DNA of 64,000 nucleotides from Lepisosteus oculatus (taxonomy: Eukaryota > Chordata > Actinopteri > Semionotiformes > Lepisosteidae): contig NC_090696.1 of the NCBI RefSeq assembly GCF_040954835.1, positions 78,057,722 to 78,121,721 of the forward strand. The letters are read 5' to 3'. Shown here in pieces: positions 10,621-22,850 of the stretch. The number at the start of each line of letters is the position of its first letter. Position 1 is the stretch's first letter. The position numbers and the translations under genes were made by a program. Below the pieces are notes generated by a model. That model had not been told where the DNA came from. It searched no databases and was given only the letters and a program-made list of their open reading frames with translations.

Positions 10621-13600
10621 TAAAATATTTTTTGCAACACTGCTGTGTTGTGAAAAGCTGAGATTTAAATAAGGTTGTGTGGAGTTTTGATATCCACTAT
10701 ACGTCTAGGGTACAAAACGCAACAGATGTAACACACTGCCTGGCTGTTAAGTCAGAAATACAGCCCTTACTGATGAGTTGATGATGAAAAGACAGAGATG
10801 GGAGGGTCCCTGTCGAACACGCCCACAGTGGGAGGGGCTCCGTGCCAGACACGCCTGCGGTGGGTGTGGTGTTTTCAGACACGCCTATTGTGGGTGTGGC
10901 GCTTGGATGCAGTGCACTTGAATAAAGGAGGTTCTGAATCAGGGACTGCTAACAAATACTATTCTTATTGAAAACTGAAAGCAAATTTAAAAATACGCCC
11001 CGACCAGGAAACCTGAGTTCCTCCCGTGAGGTGGACGGCAAATGGAATGATTCTTAGCTACTGTATCTCCACACTAGGAAAAATGTGCGCATTTAAGACA
11101 TGTGGGCACATGGATCTAGGATCTGAGGCTTGCAAGGTCAGTTTCACTGATTTGCAGTAAAACTGTGAACACCGATTCAGGTCTGTCTGAACTACAAGAT
11201 AAATTAGCTCCTCCTGAACACAATGTGCACACTGCTTGCAGTCAAGGGTTAAGAACGTTGTTTGTATTAATACACCTGATTTCATGCTTCCTTAAACAAA
11301 AACCCGTGCTATTCACGAATTACTTAATTGAAAACCTTACGCAGCTCCCAGGACCCGTGAAGGAGATGAAAACGGACTCCTGTCAGACAGTGAAGCCCGG
11401 TTCCCAGCAGTTCAAAACCTTGAGCGATATTATTCTCCCCACCCGTTTCCTTTCACAAGGATTTCAACTGCAAAAAACAACAACAAGGAGATTAAAATGT
11501 CGTTTATGCTTTTCCATTTATTGTACGTTATCGAATAAGTGGCCAGGAGCAGCCTGTTTTAGCAGCCCCTGGCCACATTCATACAATATTTACGGCTGTT
11601 AATTTAAGAGGGTTTACGGGCGGTATACCGTGTTTCCTGTGTATTTAGTAACATCAGAAGCTTGTTCTTTTTTCCAGGAAACTACTATGGCATTAACTAC
11701 CTAATGGCTTAGTCTTGTGTGTTTCTGTCGCAGACTCGCAGTAACAGTTATTTATATATGTGGCAGCAGTAAACGTTAGTAGGAATCCGACCTGTTATCT
11801 GGGGTTTATCCTGGGAATAATTTCAGGTTAGTGGTATTTTTCCTCCGCCTTTTGGAAGCACGAAAGTGCAAAAGCGGAGCGATGCTATAACGCACCCAAC
11901 TGACTTATTCCTTTTGAAAACAAAACGCCAGTCCAAACTGCTAACTAAGCCCTTTTAAATGTCGACCTCTCGAAGTATAAATACAGACCGGGGTTGAGGC
12001 AAAGTAATTATACAGTGGTTAAAATTTCAAGGGGGAATTATAATGCGCTCAGTCTAACCAGTGTAGAGCTGTGTAAAATACACGCTATTTAAGTGAAGCC
12101 TATACATAACTCACCAACATATCCCGACGTTTCTGGAGTGACGTGCGAGGCTTCTGTAAGAAGAGACCCGGCGCGGTCACTGAATGGCCGCTGTGGACGG
12201 ACTCCACCCAGGCCGTGAGCTGGCCGAAAGAGACCTCGGCCCTCGCCTAATAACTCCACAGTGTGCCGTCCCCGAGCGTGGGGGCTCTGTTTCCTCTGGT
12301 GTCTGTGAAGGGTCTTTAGAAAAGTGTGAGCACGGAGCGTGATGTGTACAAAACAGGGCACGTCCTTGAGCATGATGCTACAGGGCAGAAAACAGTGATG
12401 AAGAGACGCAGGCGCCCTGCTCACTGTACTGCACTGTCACACTTCTCCAGCGCTGGAAACATCAGGGCCCAGTGCAACGCCCTCCCGGTTACCAACAAAA
12501 CGCCACACCAGGTGTCCCGGTAACAAGACTACACTAATATGTTCAGTTACCACACTACATTAAACTGACGGCCGTTTTGCATTTGGTAAATATGAGAAGA
12601 GATCTAGGAGCCCGGAACACGAAGTCTCAGACCCGTCTCATTGCTCCAAACCCAGACGTGTCCCGAGTGCTGTAGCAGAGCTTGCTCGGTAAAGCCCACA
12701 GTTCTGATGAAGGAGTTCATCGAAGGATGTGAGTCAACTTTAACCCACTTGAAAAGCCTTCTCATTCGACTTAAGGGTTAGACTGATAATTTTACAGGTG
12801 TTTTTTCTTTCCCTATTATCTCTGCATGTCGGTGCTCCGGGAGAGAAATGGAGTAATACGCGATTCCCCCACTAGGTGGCTCTGTTGTCTCACGTTAAAG
12901 TCCGGGCTGCTGCCTCGGCCGGAGGTTGATACTGGGCGGTGGAGCCTCTGACGTCTTTGAAAAGATATACTTCTCATTTTTTGGAAAATCTCTTCCAGAT
13001 ATTCCTACCAGATAGAGATGAATATGGGTAAGCGACCGAGTTTTGAAGCTTGGAATCGCTGTTCTTATATACTAACGTATGCAATGACGTTTTAAACTAA
13101 AGGAACAGCAGTGACCTAAACAATACAACCCGCCCGATTCAAAGAAGAGTGTCATGAGGGAAAAACTGCAAACAGATGAATATTCATACGAGCATTGAAA
13201 ACATTGGCATAAAATTCTGTTTACTTATGAGATAAAAGGGGATTTTTCTTTGCACTCAGATGGTGAGGCACCATACTGACCTCCTTATTGTCACAGGCTG
13301 GTGGTAAAAGTCTGTTACAGGCTCATACAGCCTCATGTGGTGCTGGCCAGTGTTTTATTGCTGACATTCTGATGTGTTGACTTGCCCTGTGGGCTCAGGA
13401 CTCATGGGCAGGTATTGGTACTTCAAGTATTTATCCTTTTAAAACAAGAAACTCAAAACCTTGAAAGGCTTGATGCAGTAAAACGAGTGGCGTAAGAACT
13501 TAGATACTTGTAGGAAAACCTCCACAAACAAAAGACTGGAGGGGGATTTTGACTTTATTGGCCAGAAACTGGGCCAGAGGAAGAAAGCAGTTCCAGGGTA

Positions 13601-15076
13601 ACGAGTAACAAGCCACTGAAGTGTTGAACAATGAGGCGACAAGGCGCTGAAGATTTCCCTTGGTAACCCTTTCAAAAGCTACAGAGGGGTTTCAGAAAAG
13701 AAGAATGATGAGAGCATAAACATGTTGTTTATTCAGTTCCTTGACATTTCAAAGATGAAAAAAAGCCCAAAACAGAGCTCAAAAATAAAGTAAAACAGAA
13801 CCCCCGCACAGAGCTGCAGCAGAAGCCCCAGTCAGTGAGGCTTGGATCATGCCAGCAGCCGGGGCAGGGCAGTGGGCAGCCGGAGCTGCAGCTCTGGCCA
13901 GCTGCCTACAGCGGAGCAATCTGCTGCTCACCTGGAGGGGCCTCCTCGCCCTTCACAGCCAAGTGGTCAGCCTGTGAGACCGGCCCAGGGGACAGGGAGA
14001 CCCCTCCTGCCTGCAGCCGGAGGCAGAGGAGCTGCTGATGCACCTCACTTGCTCTGATAATATGGGGTTTTATTCACCCTCGGAGACACCATGAAGCACG
14101 GTGTGAAAGAGAGGGGCTCGTGTTTGCGTTCTGTTTACCAGTTCAACTTTCTGCTCTCTCCCGGAGAAGCACGTCTCTGGCAGTGTGGAGAACGACAGCA
14201 GCCCTCTGCTCATAGAAGGAGCACAAAGACCGGCGAAGGGAGGCAGAACTGCTCCAGCGCAGTAAACCCCATCTGTAATCCGCACTGCAAACTCGGTTCA
14301 CATCCTAAACACTTCAGTGTCTGACTGCACAGCACACGGCTCTTTCTCTTTGTGTGCGATGCAGCTGCAATCCAAAATGAAGAAGGAAACTGAAACTTTT
14401 AGTCAACCAATAACACAGCCTTCCCCAATAATCTCTCAAAACACAACTGTAACAGATATGTTGTGTGATCTCTAGGCTCTAATTTCAATAATGATTTTCA
14501 TGCTCTAGTTATTAGTAGCTAACATAGGCTCATTTTTTAAAAGAGCCTCCTAACACCACCAACATTCAGACATCCAGATCATATAAATACTGGAGTGTTT
14601 AAAACATTTCAATGTTTTTGTTTTCTTCGGGGGGGCAAATGTGTTTTCTCAAGTGCAGTGCCAAGCATGCAGAAATATGTAATAAGTTTTTTTATTTTAA
14701 AATTAGCAACCATTTATTCTGTGCCAAGAGAAATTAAGATACAAAAAGGTCTGAAAAAACATTCCCTTTGATCTCTGTCAGAAGTGTCACAGCATGTCTG
14801 CGGAGGTTGCTTGTGCGTTAGTGATATATCGCCTCCATATGTCCGGCGATATAGAAATGGGAGTATATTTAGAAAACATATTGGTTATTATGTCTTTGAA
14901 GGCAACATCTGTTCCTCCAATGGTGGTTCACAAAATCAACTCTGCGTGTTATCTAAAGATCTTAATAATGTGTGATCTGCCCCGTTGCCGTACTGTGCAG
15001 AATACTGTTTATTAAACAATAAGTGTAACTGTCGTTAAATAATGTCATCCGTCTCCAGTTACCTCTTTATCCCCAG

Positions 15077-15121
15077 AGGGTCCGGGAGCTGGACTCCATC
15101 CTGGCGGACACTGGGTGCAAG
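15077..15121 (+). CDS. Candidate internal exon, unidentified + strand gene
   Basis: A pyrimidine-rich acceptor (CTCTTTATCCCCAG) precedes a 45-base open segment in phase 0 encoding RVRELDSILADTGCK, followed by a moderate GT donor (GTGCAC). Its phase fits the candidate exon at 17607. The frame also stays open to 15331, so a longer exon is possible. No family is recognised. An open segment this short could arise by chance, so the call rests on splice-site quality and phase agreement only. Confidence 0.25.
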
Positions 15122-17606
15122 GTGCACGCGAGTCCACAGGGGGGCGCACACGCGCACGTGCAGGAGACACTGCACGGGTGCCGGTCGGCCCACACAGCAG
15201 AAGCAGGGCTCTGGACTGCGGTAGGAGACTGCAGCCCCCAAAACAGACCTGTGCAAATGTGGGGTGACCATGCGACCTCTCCACAGAGAGAGTGCGATGT
15301 GAATCGGCAGCACCGCCTGCGTCACTCTTAATATAATCACACACATCCAATGTCATTACTCAGCTACGCTGTACTTGGCCTTGAGCTCCGCTATGACACC
15401 ACAATGCAGTGCATCAGCACTGAGAAGTGTTCAGGTTTAATGTGGAGCTGAGAGTGCTGGAGATGACAGGTTCACATTGTACAGAGAATTCAAGACAATT
15501 TGGATAATCTTCCCACAGAAATCGAAGCGCCAATGAAAAAGCCCATCTGACCCACAGCTGCAGTCTCGGCTTCTCCTCTTTTGCTGCAGCGTGATGCCAT
15601 ATTGGGCAGAAATGTCATAAAGTGTTGAAAGATTTTGTGTCGTCAAAAAAAACCAAGAGTTTTTAAATCTTCACACACATTACATGCAGAAAAAGTTATA
15701 AAATGCTCATAAACAAAGTTCATTGCTCATGGCCTTTCACCTCGTCTACCTAACGGAGGATTCAAGATATTTCATCTCTGTAAAGACCTTGCTGTGTGGA
15801 ATTTATGGGCGAGATCTAGAACTCAAGCAGTTTGATGGATTCGGGATGAATTCGATACCTCCTGTCCCTGGTGCTTCCTGTGTTGCAGACTCCCTCTTCC
15901 CTGCCCAGCTCCGCCTCTGACGCTGGGAAGCTGTGCCAGATGTTGGCATCCTTTCCCAGTTGTGCCCATAACCGGACATGAAGGGGAACACGAGCAGAGA
16001 GCGACCGGGATGAATACGAGGTTTACTGGTCATGAACCATGAAGAAACGGAAAGTCAAGGGATGTTTCTTTACATTTCGCCAAGTTACATTGAAAACATT
16101 GTCAACTCCTGCATACTGCCTCATCTTTTATATCTAAACAGCACAAGAGGTACTGTGTCTGAATTGTCCAGTATCAGCTGTGTTTTAATCACTTATACCT
16201 GGGGTAAAACATGAAAACTTTCTTTTAGAATCATTTACTCACGTGCTGCTGTTCAAGCTCTTTTTAATCTCTGAACATCTTAAACATTTTCCTGGGTGCA
16301 TGAACTGTAAACTGAAACAAAAACTCACAGATGGGGACACATGAGTCTCTAAAGCAGTTAGCAGAAAGCCTTTGGAATAAAGTCACAAAAGCTTTAAGCT
16401 TAAAGACATCCAGATTGGTGGGGGGTTTAAAGGATATATTTCTGGCATCTCAAAATCCTGACTCAACATTATATTTGCTTCAGTATCATTATTATGTTTT
16501 CCTTGATCATTTTGTGCTTTTCTGGATTTAATGGGTTTTGGAAAGTTCTGCAGACGTTTCTTCCAACCTCTCTGGTCCCACAGTAATATTGGGAACAGCT
16601 CACAGCACAAGTACTGACACCAATAGCTGTGGTAATGGATTTTGAATGAAATACTTTCTCGTGAGTTATTAAAATTGAATCATAGCCCTGCGGACATCTT
16701 TCTCCCCACATCCTGCTTGATGTTAAAGTTGTTTTCTGGATAGGCAGATCACTCGGAGTAATGGAGATCATCCTGAGAAAGTCTTCAGAGAGTGATATAC
16801 CTTCAGACAACCTGCACACTGGCACCACTGCAGAGCTGCCGGCCTTCAGGCAAACTGTATACCTGTATAGGATTTTATTTTTGAAATATCTTTCAAGTAC
16901 CTGGAAGGATTGGAGATGCAGCAACAGGGATATTGTGATACTTCGGTGTAATGTTTTAAGACAGTAGAATTGACTTTTCTGTTTACCAGCTCTACACAGT
17001 GAAAAACAGCACAGTAATAGCACAGACGGGATGTATTTCTGGAAACGATTGATCTGAACTGCCTGTCTGGTTTAAAACAACAACGTCGTTTTAACCGCGG
17101 TCTTCGGAAGGAGATCGCTCCTCTCCCTGGGGACATTGACAAGCGTGGCTGTTGGTCACTTATTGGGGGATCTGTTTCCCAATTAATCACGATAGACAGT
17201 ACCGGCGTCTCCAAAGGCAAGCATCGCTCTCATGTGCACATCAGATATGTTGTGACAGGGAGGTTTGTCCTGCGTATGTCCTCTTTATGGTGATTGACAG
17301 ATGTGTCAGGGCAGAGCCGGGGCGTCTGAGGAGCCCTGGAGGCTTGTGGGTATTTCTGTGATGTTGTGAAGACTCTGTCCTCCAGCCTGTGACCTGGCCA
17401 GCGCTGGGGTTTTAGCTGCTAACCTGAACCACAACTGTTCAATAACTAGACAACAGTTATTGTCTTGACCAGAGAACTTTCTGGTCAGTAAACAGTCTTG
17501 CATTTACTGGCAAACGTGTATAGAAATTTCAGAAAAAGCTTTTCCACAGGCCAGATGCATAGTTTTTGAGGAAAATTAAGTCCCTCAGGGCAGATTTGTC
17601 CCACAG

Positions 17607-17739
17607 GTCCTGAACGGAGTTAATGAGATATTCGGCTCTGGCATTCCTGCTACAGTTTTTAACTACTCTGAAAAGGAAAAACAGTCGAAGCCGCTCCTGA
17701 ACGCAGGAGCCGGAGGAGTGACAGTTCAGGCCAGCAGTG
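17607..17739 (+). CDS. Candidate internal exon, unidentified + strand gene
   Basis: The segment follows the acceptor TTTGTCCCACAG and ends at the good donor GTGAGTT. It is open in phase 0 for 44 codons, beginning VLNGVNEIFGSGIPATVFNY and continuing through a lysine-rich stretch to VTVQASS, and ends in phase 1. The next candidate (26191) starts in the matching phase, which would complete a GAT codon. Nothing in the sequence identifies a family. Confidence 0.3.
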
Positions 17740-20700
17740 GTGAGTTATTAGTGCCGAGTCAGACCCGGGCCTCCACTCCGAGAGAGGTCACGGGGCTCCT
17801 GACACTGCCTCGCAGAGAGGGCCTGTGATTGTCATTACCTGAGCTCTCCCCCCTCCGAGACCACCTCACAGGGACCAGGGGAAGCTTTCTCATCCAGGGG
17901 GCTGAGGACAAGGCCTGCAGCGTAACTGCCCAAACGGGCCGAGCAAGAGCTGTGTGAAAGAAGTAGCCATGATGCACGTCTCTTGACTGTTCCAATCTGG
18001 CAAAGGAGCACTGAATTCCTTAGGTAGTTAATAAGATGACAAAAACGTCCTTTTATGCAAAAGGCGCAATTCCCTGTCCACTTTGCAGTGTTCTGAGCTC
18101 TCAGGAGCTCTCAGGAGCCCTGGCCTTCCCATCTTCAGCGGGTGCTGTCTGCAGGGCGCCTGTGTCACATGAGGACGAGCAGCTGGAGAGAAGCCATGAG
18201 ACACACCCCAGACTCTGAGGACATCAGGCCAGCAGGACTGCATCAAAGGAAATACAGGCGATAAACTGGGAAGAAAAAGGATGAGCCTGCAGTGTGGCAG
18301 GACAAATGTTTTTCTTGGTAAAAGACAGAGATCAAAGCTAATGGATGAGTGCAAACATTTTTCACAGAACGGGACAGGAGTGAAAACACTGCACTTTAAA
18401 TGAAAGCTAATATTAATATTGAGATATGATCAAAATGTATTAAGGCAACTGTTACCTATTTCTTAAAAACAGGCCTTCCAGATTTAAGGGAAAGAAATAT
18501 GGGCTTTAAATGTAATCTTCCTTCTTGAGAAATGTCTTAGCCATGGGAAAAAGGAAGGACAATACAAGTTGTGACTGTGAAGAATGTTTGATTCTTATGT
18601 TAAATGAATAAATGGTGCTAAAGGGCATAAAACTCACGACTGCAAATATTGTGGTTGGAGACATGAGGAACGGAGCTGTTGTGGGATAAAAGAAGTACAG
18701 TTTATCATTGCCAATTTCATTTATTTTTATTATTTGCACTACAAAAGTCCAAAGCTGTTTCTAAGAAACCACTAATCCATATCCTCATCTTTCAAATAAG
18801 CATTCTGTGCTGAACATCATCTCAAAACAGAAATTTGAACATGCCCAAAGCTTTATTTTTTTAAAAATAATCCCGGGCAAGGGGGAATCGCGAACGCTGA
18901 CCCGCGTCTGTCCCTGGAGACTCAGTCGGCCCAGGGTTCACTGAGCCCTGCAGGCCTGGGCTCCTTAGCGAATAATTGCCTGGGAGTGATGCAGGAGTTG
19001 GTCTGCTTGTCCAGCAGGGCCCAGCTGTACCGACCCGATAGCTTCTGCAGCACTGGCATCCTTGGCTAGCTCAGTGTTCACCTACAAGGGCCCTGAATTG
19101 AAGGAGAATGTATGTTTGGTGTAGAAATGAGCCATTTATCATTTCTACAAATAACGAGTAACTCATAGTGCCAACAACTCTATTATGAAACGCCCACAGC
19201 ACGGAAAACATCTAAGAACAAAACCAAAGATGTCTGGGTGCATCGTTTCCTTCATTTACGTGAATCTGTTTGCTCTCTTCAAAAGAGAGCCTGGTCTTCG
19301 CTTTGAGGGGAGAGGCTGCACGGACAGCGAGACAGTTCACCACACAGCGCAGAGCAAGGTGATAAAACAGCATGTCTGAAATCAAGACCAATTAATATGA
19401 GGAAAACAGTTTTATACAGTTGGAGCACAAATTCACTCCAGGTTTTTTTCTGAAGGAGCAGATACGCCCCGACTGCAAGTTTTAATCACGAAAAAGAAAC
19501 TGCTTCTCAGGTGCCTCCAGTAAAGATCATCAGTGTCATCATAGTGCTTGAACCCAAAGCTGTAAACGTATGCTGTACTTTATAAAACATCTGCGCTTCC
19601 TTTAAAAAAAAAAAGGATTCCTTTCTTAAATATAAAAACAGCAGTAGATTACAGTCAATAGCTCTGCGGGTAATTTAGACTGTGCAGGTGTGAGTTTTGC
19701 TGTGTTACAGCTCCGACGGGACTAATAAGTAAGCGGTCTGATTTTACATTCTCACGAACTGCCGGTCACTACTTGCCAATAGGACCTTTTTTGTTTTTCC
19801 AAGACGCGATGATAGTGGGAGAGGGGGTGAAATAGGCACATCTGGCGGTCTAAGATTCGTCATGTTCAATGTGTTGTGGATTTCGAAATCCAAGCTGAGC
19901 CGAAGAGGCCTTGTCGCCCAGTCGGAGAAGACAGGTCCGCAGGAAGAGCTGTACCAAGCGCTCCTCCCCGAAGCCTGCCGAAAATAAATAAAAACGTTGT
20001 TGCGTTTTCAGTTTCCGCATATTAAAAAGATTTCGTTTTCTCGTCGACAGGAAAGTTTTGCCTTTGCCATTATTTTTGTGCACCTTTACCGTTTGTAATA
20101 TCTCTCATTTCTGTTCATCATACGATATGTCCGGGTGCGCTTTTGTCATTTTATGTCTCTCTTGTATCTTGTTGGTTGTGTCCTGATCAGAGACTAAAGA
20201 TGTCAATGCTTTTCAGCTAACTAGCGCGGCCTATAGCTGTGCGCTGGCTCTGTTCAATTATACTCGCTGCAGTCTGGGACGGAGTGTTGCAGCTCTGGCG
20301 TGTTTTTTAAAACATAAATTTAATGATTAAATTGCACGTTTATTACTCTTGTCATTGAGATCATTCCTGGAACGTGTAAAGGTCTGCAGAGATTTCGCTT
20401 GTAAAACATCAACACTCTACGAGGAAATTTATGGCATTGAGGTTCTCCCGGTTTTGGAAATCTGTTTGTTTTTAAAGAATTGCAGCACAAAATCATTATC
20501 ACATACCAAAGAACTGTTGGAACTGGTTGGAGCAGATGAGGTTTCCCCAGGGGAAAGGATAGTTTCGTATTTTGTTTTTATCACACAGATTATTACGGCA
20601 AGTGAACAAAACACGCACAATGAACAAAACCCCCTCTTTTCTACTGTTTGCCAACCTAACTGTTCTTCTGGGGGGGGGGGGTCTCTGTATGAAATGTTGT

Positions 20701-20813
20701 TTTTCTTCTCTGGCCGTGCGGGCTAATGAAAACAAGGGAAAACATTTCCATATGAAGGTCTGAACCTTCAGTCTGGGAGGCTGACAGGAGCGCGCACACC
20801 CGCGAACGCGCGT

Positions 20814-20889
20814 CTGGTCCTCTCTGCGGACTGTCCGTCCCTCCGGACCGCCTGGTCCTCTCTGCGGACTGTCCGTCCCTCCGGACCGC
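20814..20889. repeat. Two perfect 38-bp tandem copies inside short inverted flanks
   Basis: The unit beginning CTGGTCCTCTCTGCGGACTG occurs twice with a 38-bp period (20814 and 20852). Each unit contains GGTCC and GGACC in opposite orientation. The pair is bracketed by CGCGTCT on the left and AGACGCG on the right, so the whole block could fold. The neighbourhood is CpG-rich. Confidence 0.8.
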
Positions 20890-22681
20890 AGACGCGCTCC
20901 GCTGGTCGGGGGGCCGGGTTTCTGCACACTGCGGCCTTCAGAGAGCTCGCTGCGTCGACCCGTCTTTACTTCGCCCTAGTTTTCATAACGGGCCGGCTCT
21001 GCCTGGGCTGACTGCGCTCAGCTGTTGAAATATTTTGCTGCCTGTTCTTTACTGTTCAAAGAGAAAAGTTAAAAAAAGAGGCATTTCCTGAACACAGAAA
21101 GTGGACGTAGGGGACCGGGCGATGTGCAAGTACATCTGCTGTTTAATTATTTGCATTGGAACTTACGGCAAACTTATATTTATATTTTCTCTGAAGGGGC
21201 CTCCGAGTGTAAAAACTGAATTAATTTCAATCGGGACCATATGTGAGTGACGACGGCCAGATGCCCGGGGCCTTTCTGTTCGGATAGACGCTGTGCTGGG
21301 GTTTCGTATCACTGCAGCAGCGTGTTCAAGCGCGGACGGGTCTCATTTCTTTCACCCTCATCGCTTCCGATGGAGTTTGAGTTCTCATTAGTTTAATTCG
21401 GCATCGATTTCCGCTTCTTCTAATGATTACAAGCAGGCGCACTGTTGGATTCACTGTTTTACATGCGGCCCACGACGCCGTGGATAAATGAGTAGGCTCC
21501 TTCTCAATTGGATGTGTTGACATGAAAATGATTTTACTTTGCATATTCGCGTCCCTCCTGCTGAGCCAAATGTTCGACGGTGCTGGTTTTGGTCACAGGA
21601 TGGCGCTCCTGTTCCATCTGACCGGTTGAGCTTTCTCCCATTGTTGAGGCAAAACTGCCTAAAAATATTTGAAATTTGTAAAGCACGTTCTCTGACCTTT
21701 GACTAATTACAACAGTAAGACAGCCAACATGTTTGTATCCATCAAAAACTGTAGTGGATTCAGTTCAAGAAAGTACAAATGTTTTTTTTTTAAACTTCAC
21801 TTTTCAGTTTTCTTCCCATACTGCTCAAAATCTAAAACCCATAATGGCCCACTGGGACTGGAAAGTTGTGCCAGTAAAAGCGCCAGTGAGCGCTGAACCT
21901 GGGCTTCAGAGAGGAGGAAGATGAGTGAGCAGTGACCTAGACTGCAGAGCCACGATGGACACTGTCCACCACTCATCCCCCAGATACACTGGAGTTCTTA
22001 CTGAATATCACACAATTATCGATTGAAGAGCAAAAATAAGATTGTTTTAGTAAATTGTTACCTTTAAAAAAAGGTTTAAAAAATGTTGAATAAATGAGGA
22101 TATACAAGGTCTTCTGTCCCCCCATCTTGTTATTGGTTTAAAACAGCCCAGCCCTCCCTGAACATGCTCCCTGTCTTGTTGGCTTGCTCTCTTCCTGCTT
22201 GGTCACAGCAGTGCCAGACAGCTGCAGGCATGTTTACAGGGGCCTGTATTCCAGTGTGGTGTTCCTCAGTGTTGTGCTGAAACTCAAGAACAGAAACTCA
22301 GATCAGCCACACCGTGAAGGCAGGTACCTTTGACCAGTCTGGAGCTAAAGTACAACAGATCTCATGGAAATAATCACACATGTATTGCTATTATTTATTC
22401 TGGGCTGCAGGCAAAAGTTTCTGCTTATTTCTTTGCACAGGATGAAAAGGACAGGGGCTTTGATCTGAAAGAGATGGTGGACCGTGTGCTGTGAATTGCA
22501 GCACAGTGTAATCTGTCCTGCCTTCCTGAGCTACAGTGTTGTACGTTTTCAAGTACAGCCCCCATGAATTAACACAGTTGCCTGTCATAAGAAGATGTAT
22601 TGAGACCCTTCATAACCACTCTTGATTCAAGTTAGACAGGTCAAAGAAAGTTAAATCAATTGTTCTGTCCCCAATGTCCCT

Positions 22682-22850
22682 CACGTCCACCCTGTCCACC
22701 ATGTGCATCATGTCCACCATGTCCCACAGGTCCACCATCCCCATCAGGAAATGGACAGCGTTGACATGATGAAGATGATGCACATAATGGACAATGTGGA
22801 CATGAGGGACATGGTGGACATGATGCACTTAGTAGACAGGGTGGACGTGC
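22682..22850. repeat. Long inverted repeat (44-bp arms, about 81-base loop)
   Basis: The left arm 22682-22725 (starting CACGTCCACCCTGTC) is the reverse complement of 22807-22850 with three mismatches. The loop and arms are built from GTGGACATGATG-like units and their complement, so the hairpin probably arose by inversion within a short tandem repeat. Open frames here encode His/Val or Asp/Met repeats and are by-products. Confidence 0.85.

Noticed and set aside
13018..13027. Possible first exon ATGAATATG before the strong donor GGTAAGC
   Set aside because: Only three codons, and its phase does not fit the candidate + strand exon at 15077.
13947..14063. Possible - strand exon with SEVHQQLLCLRLQAGG
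   Set aside because: Splice sites are acceptable and the frame is open, but no partner exon in a compatible phase was found and the length is within chance.
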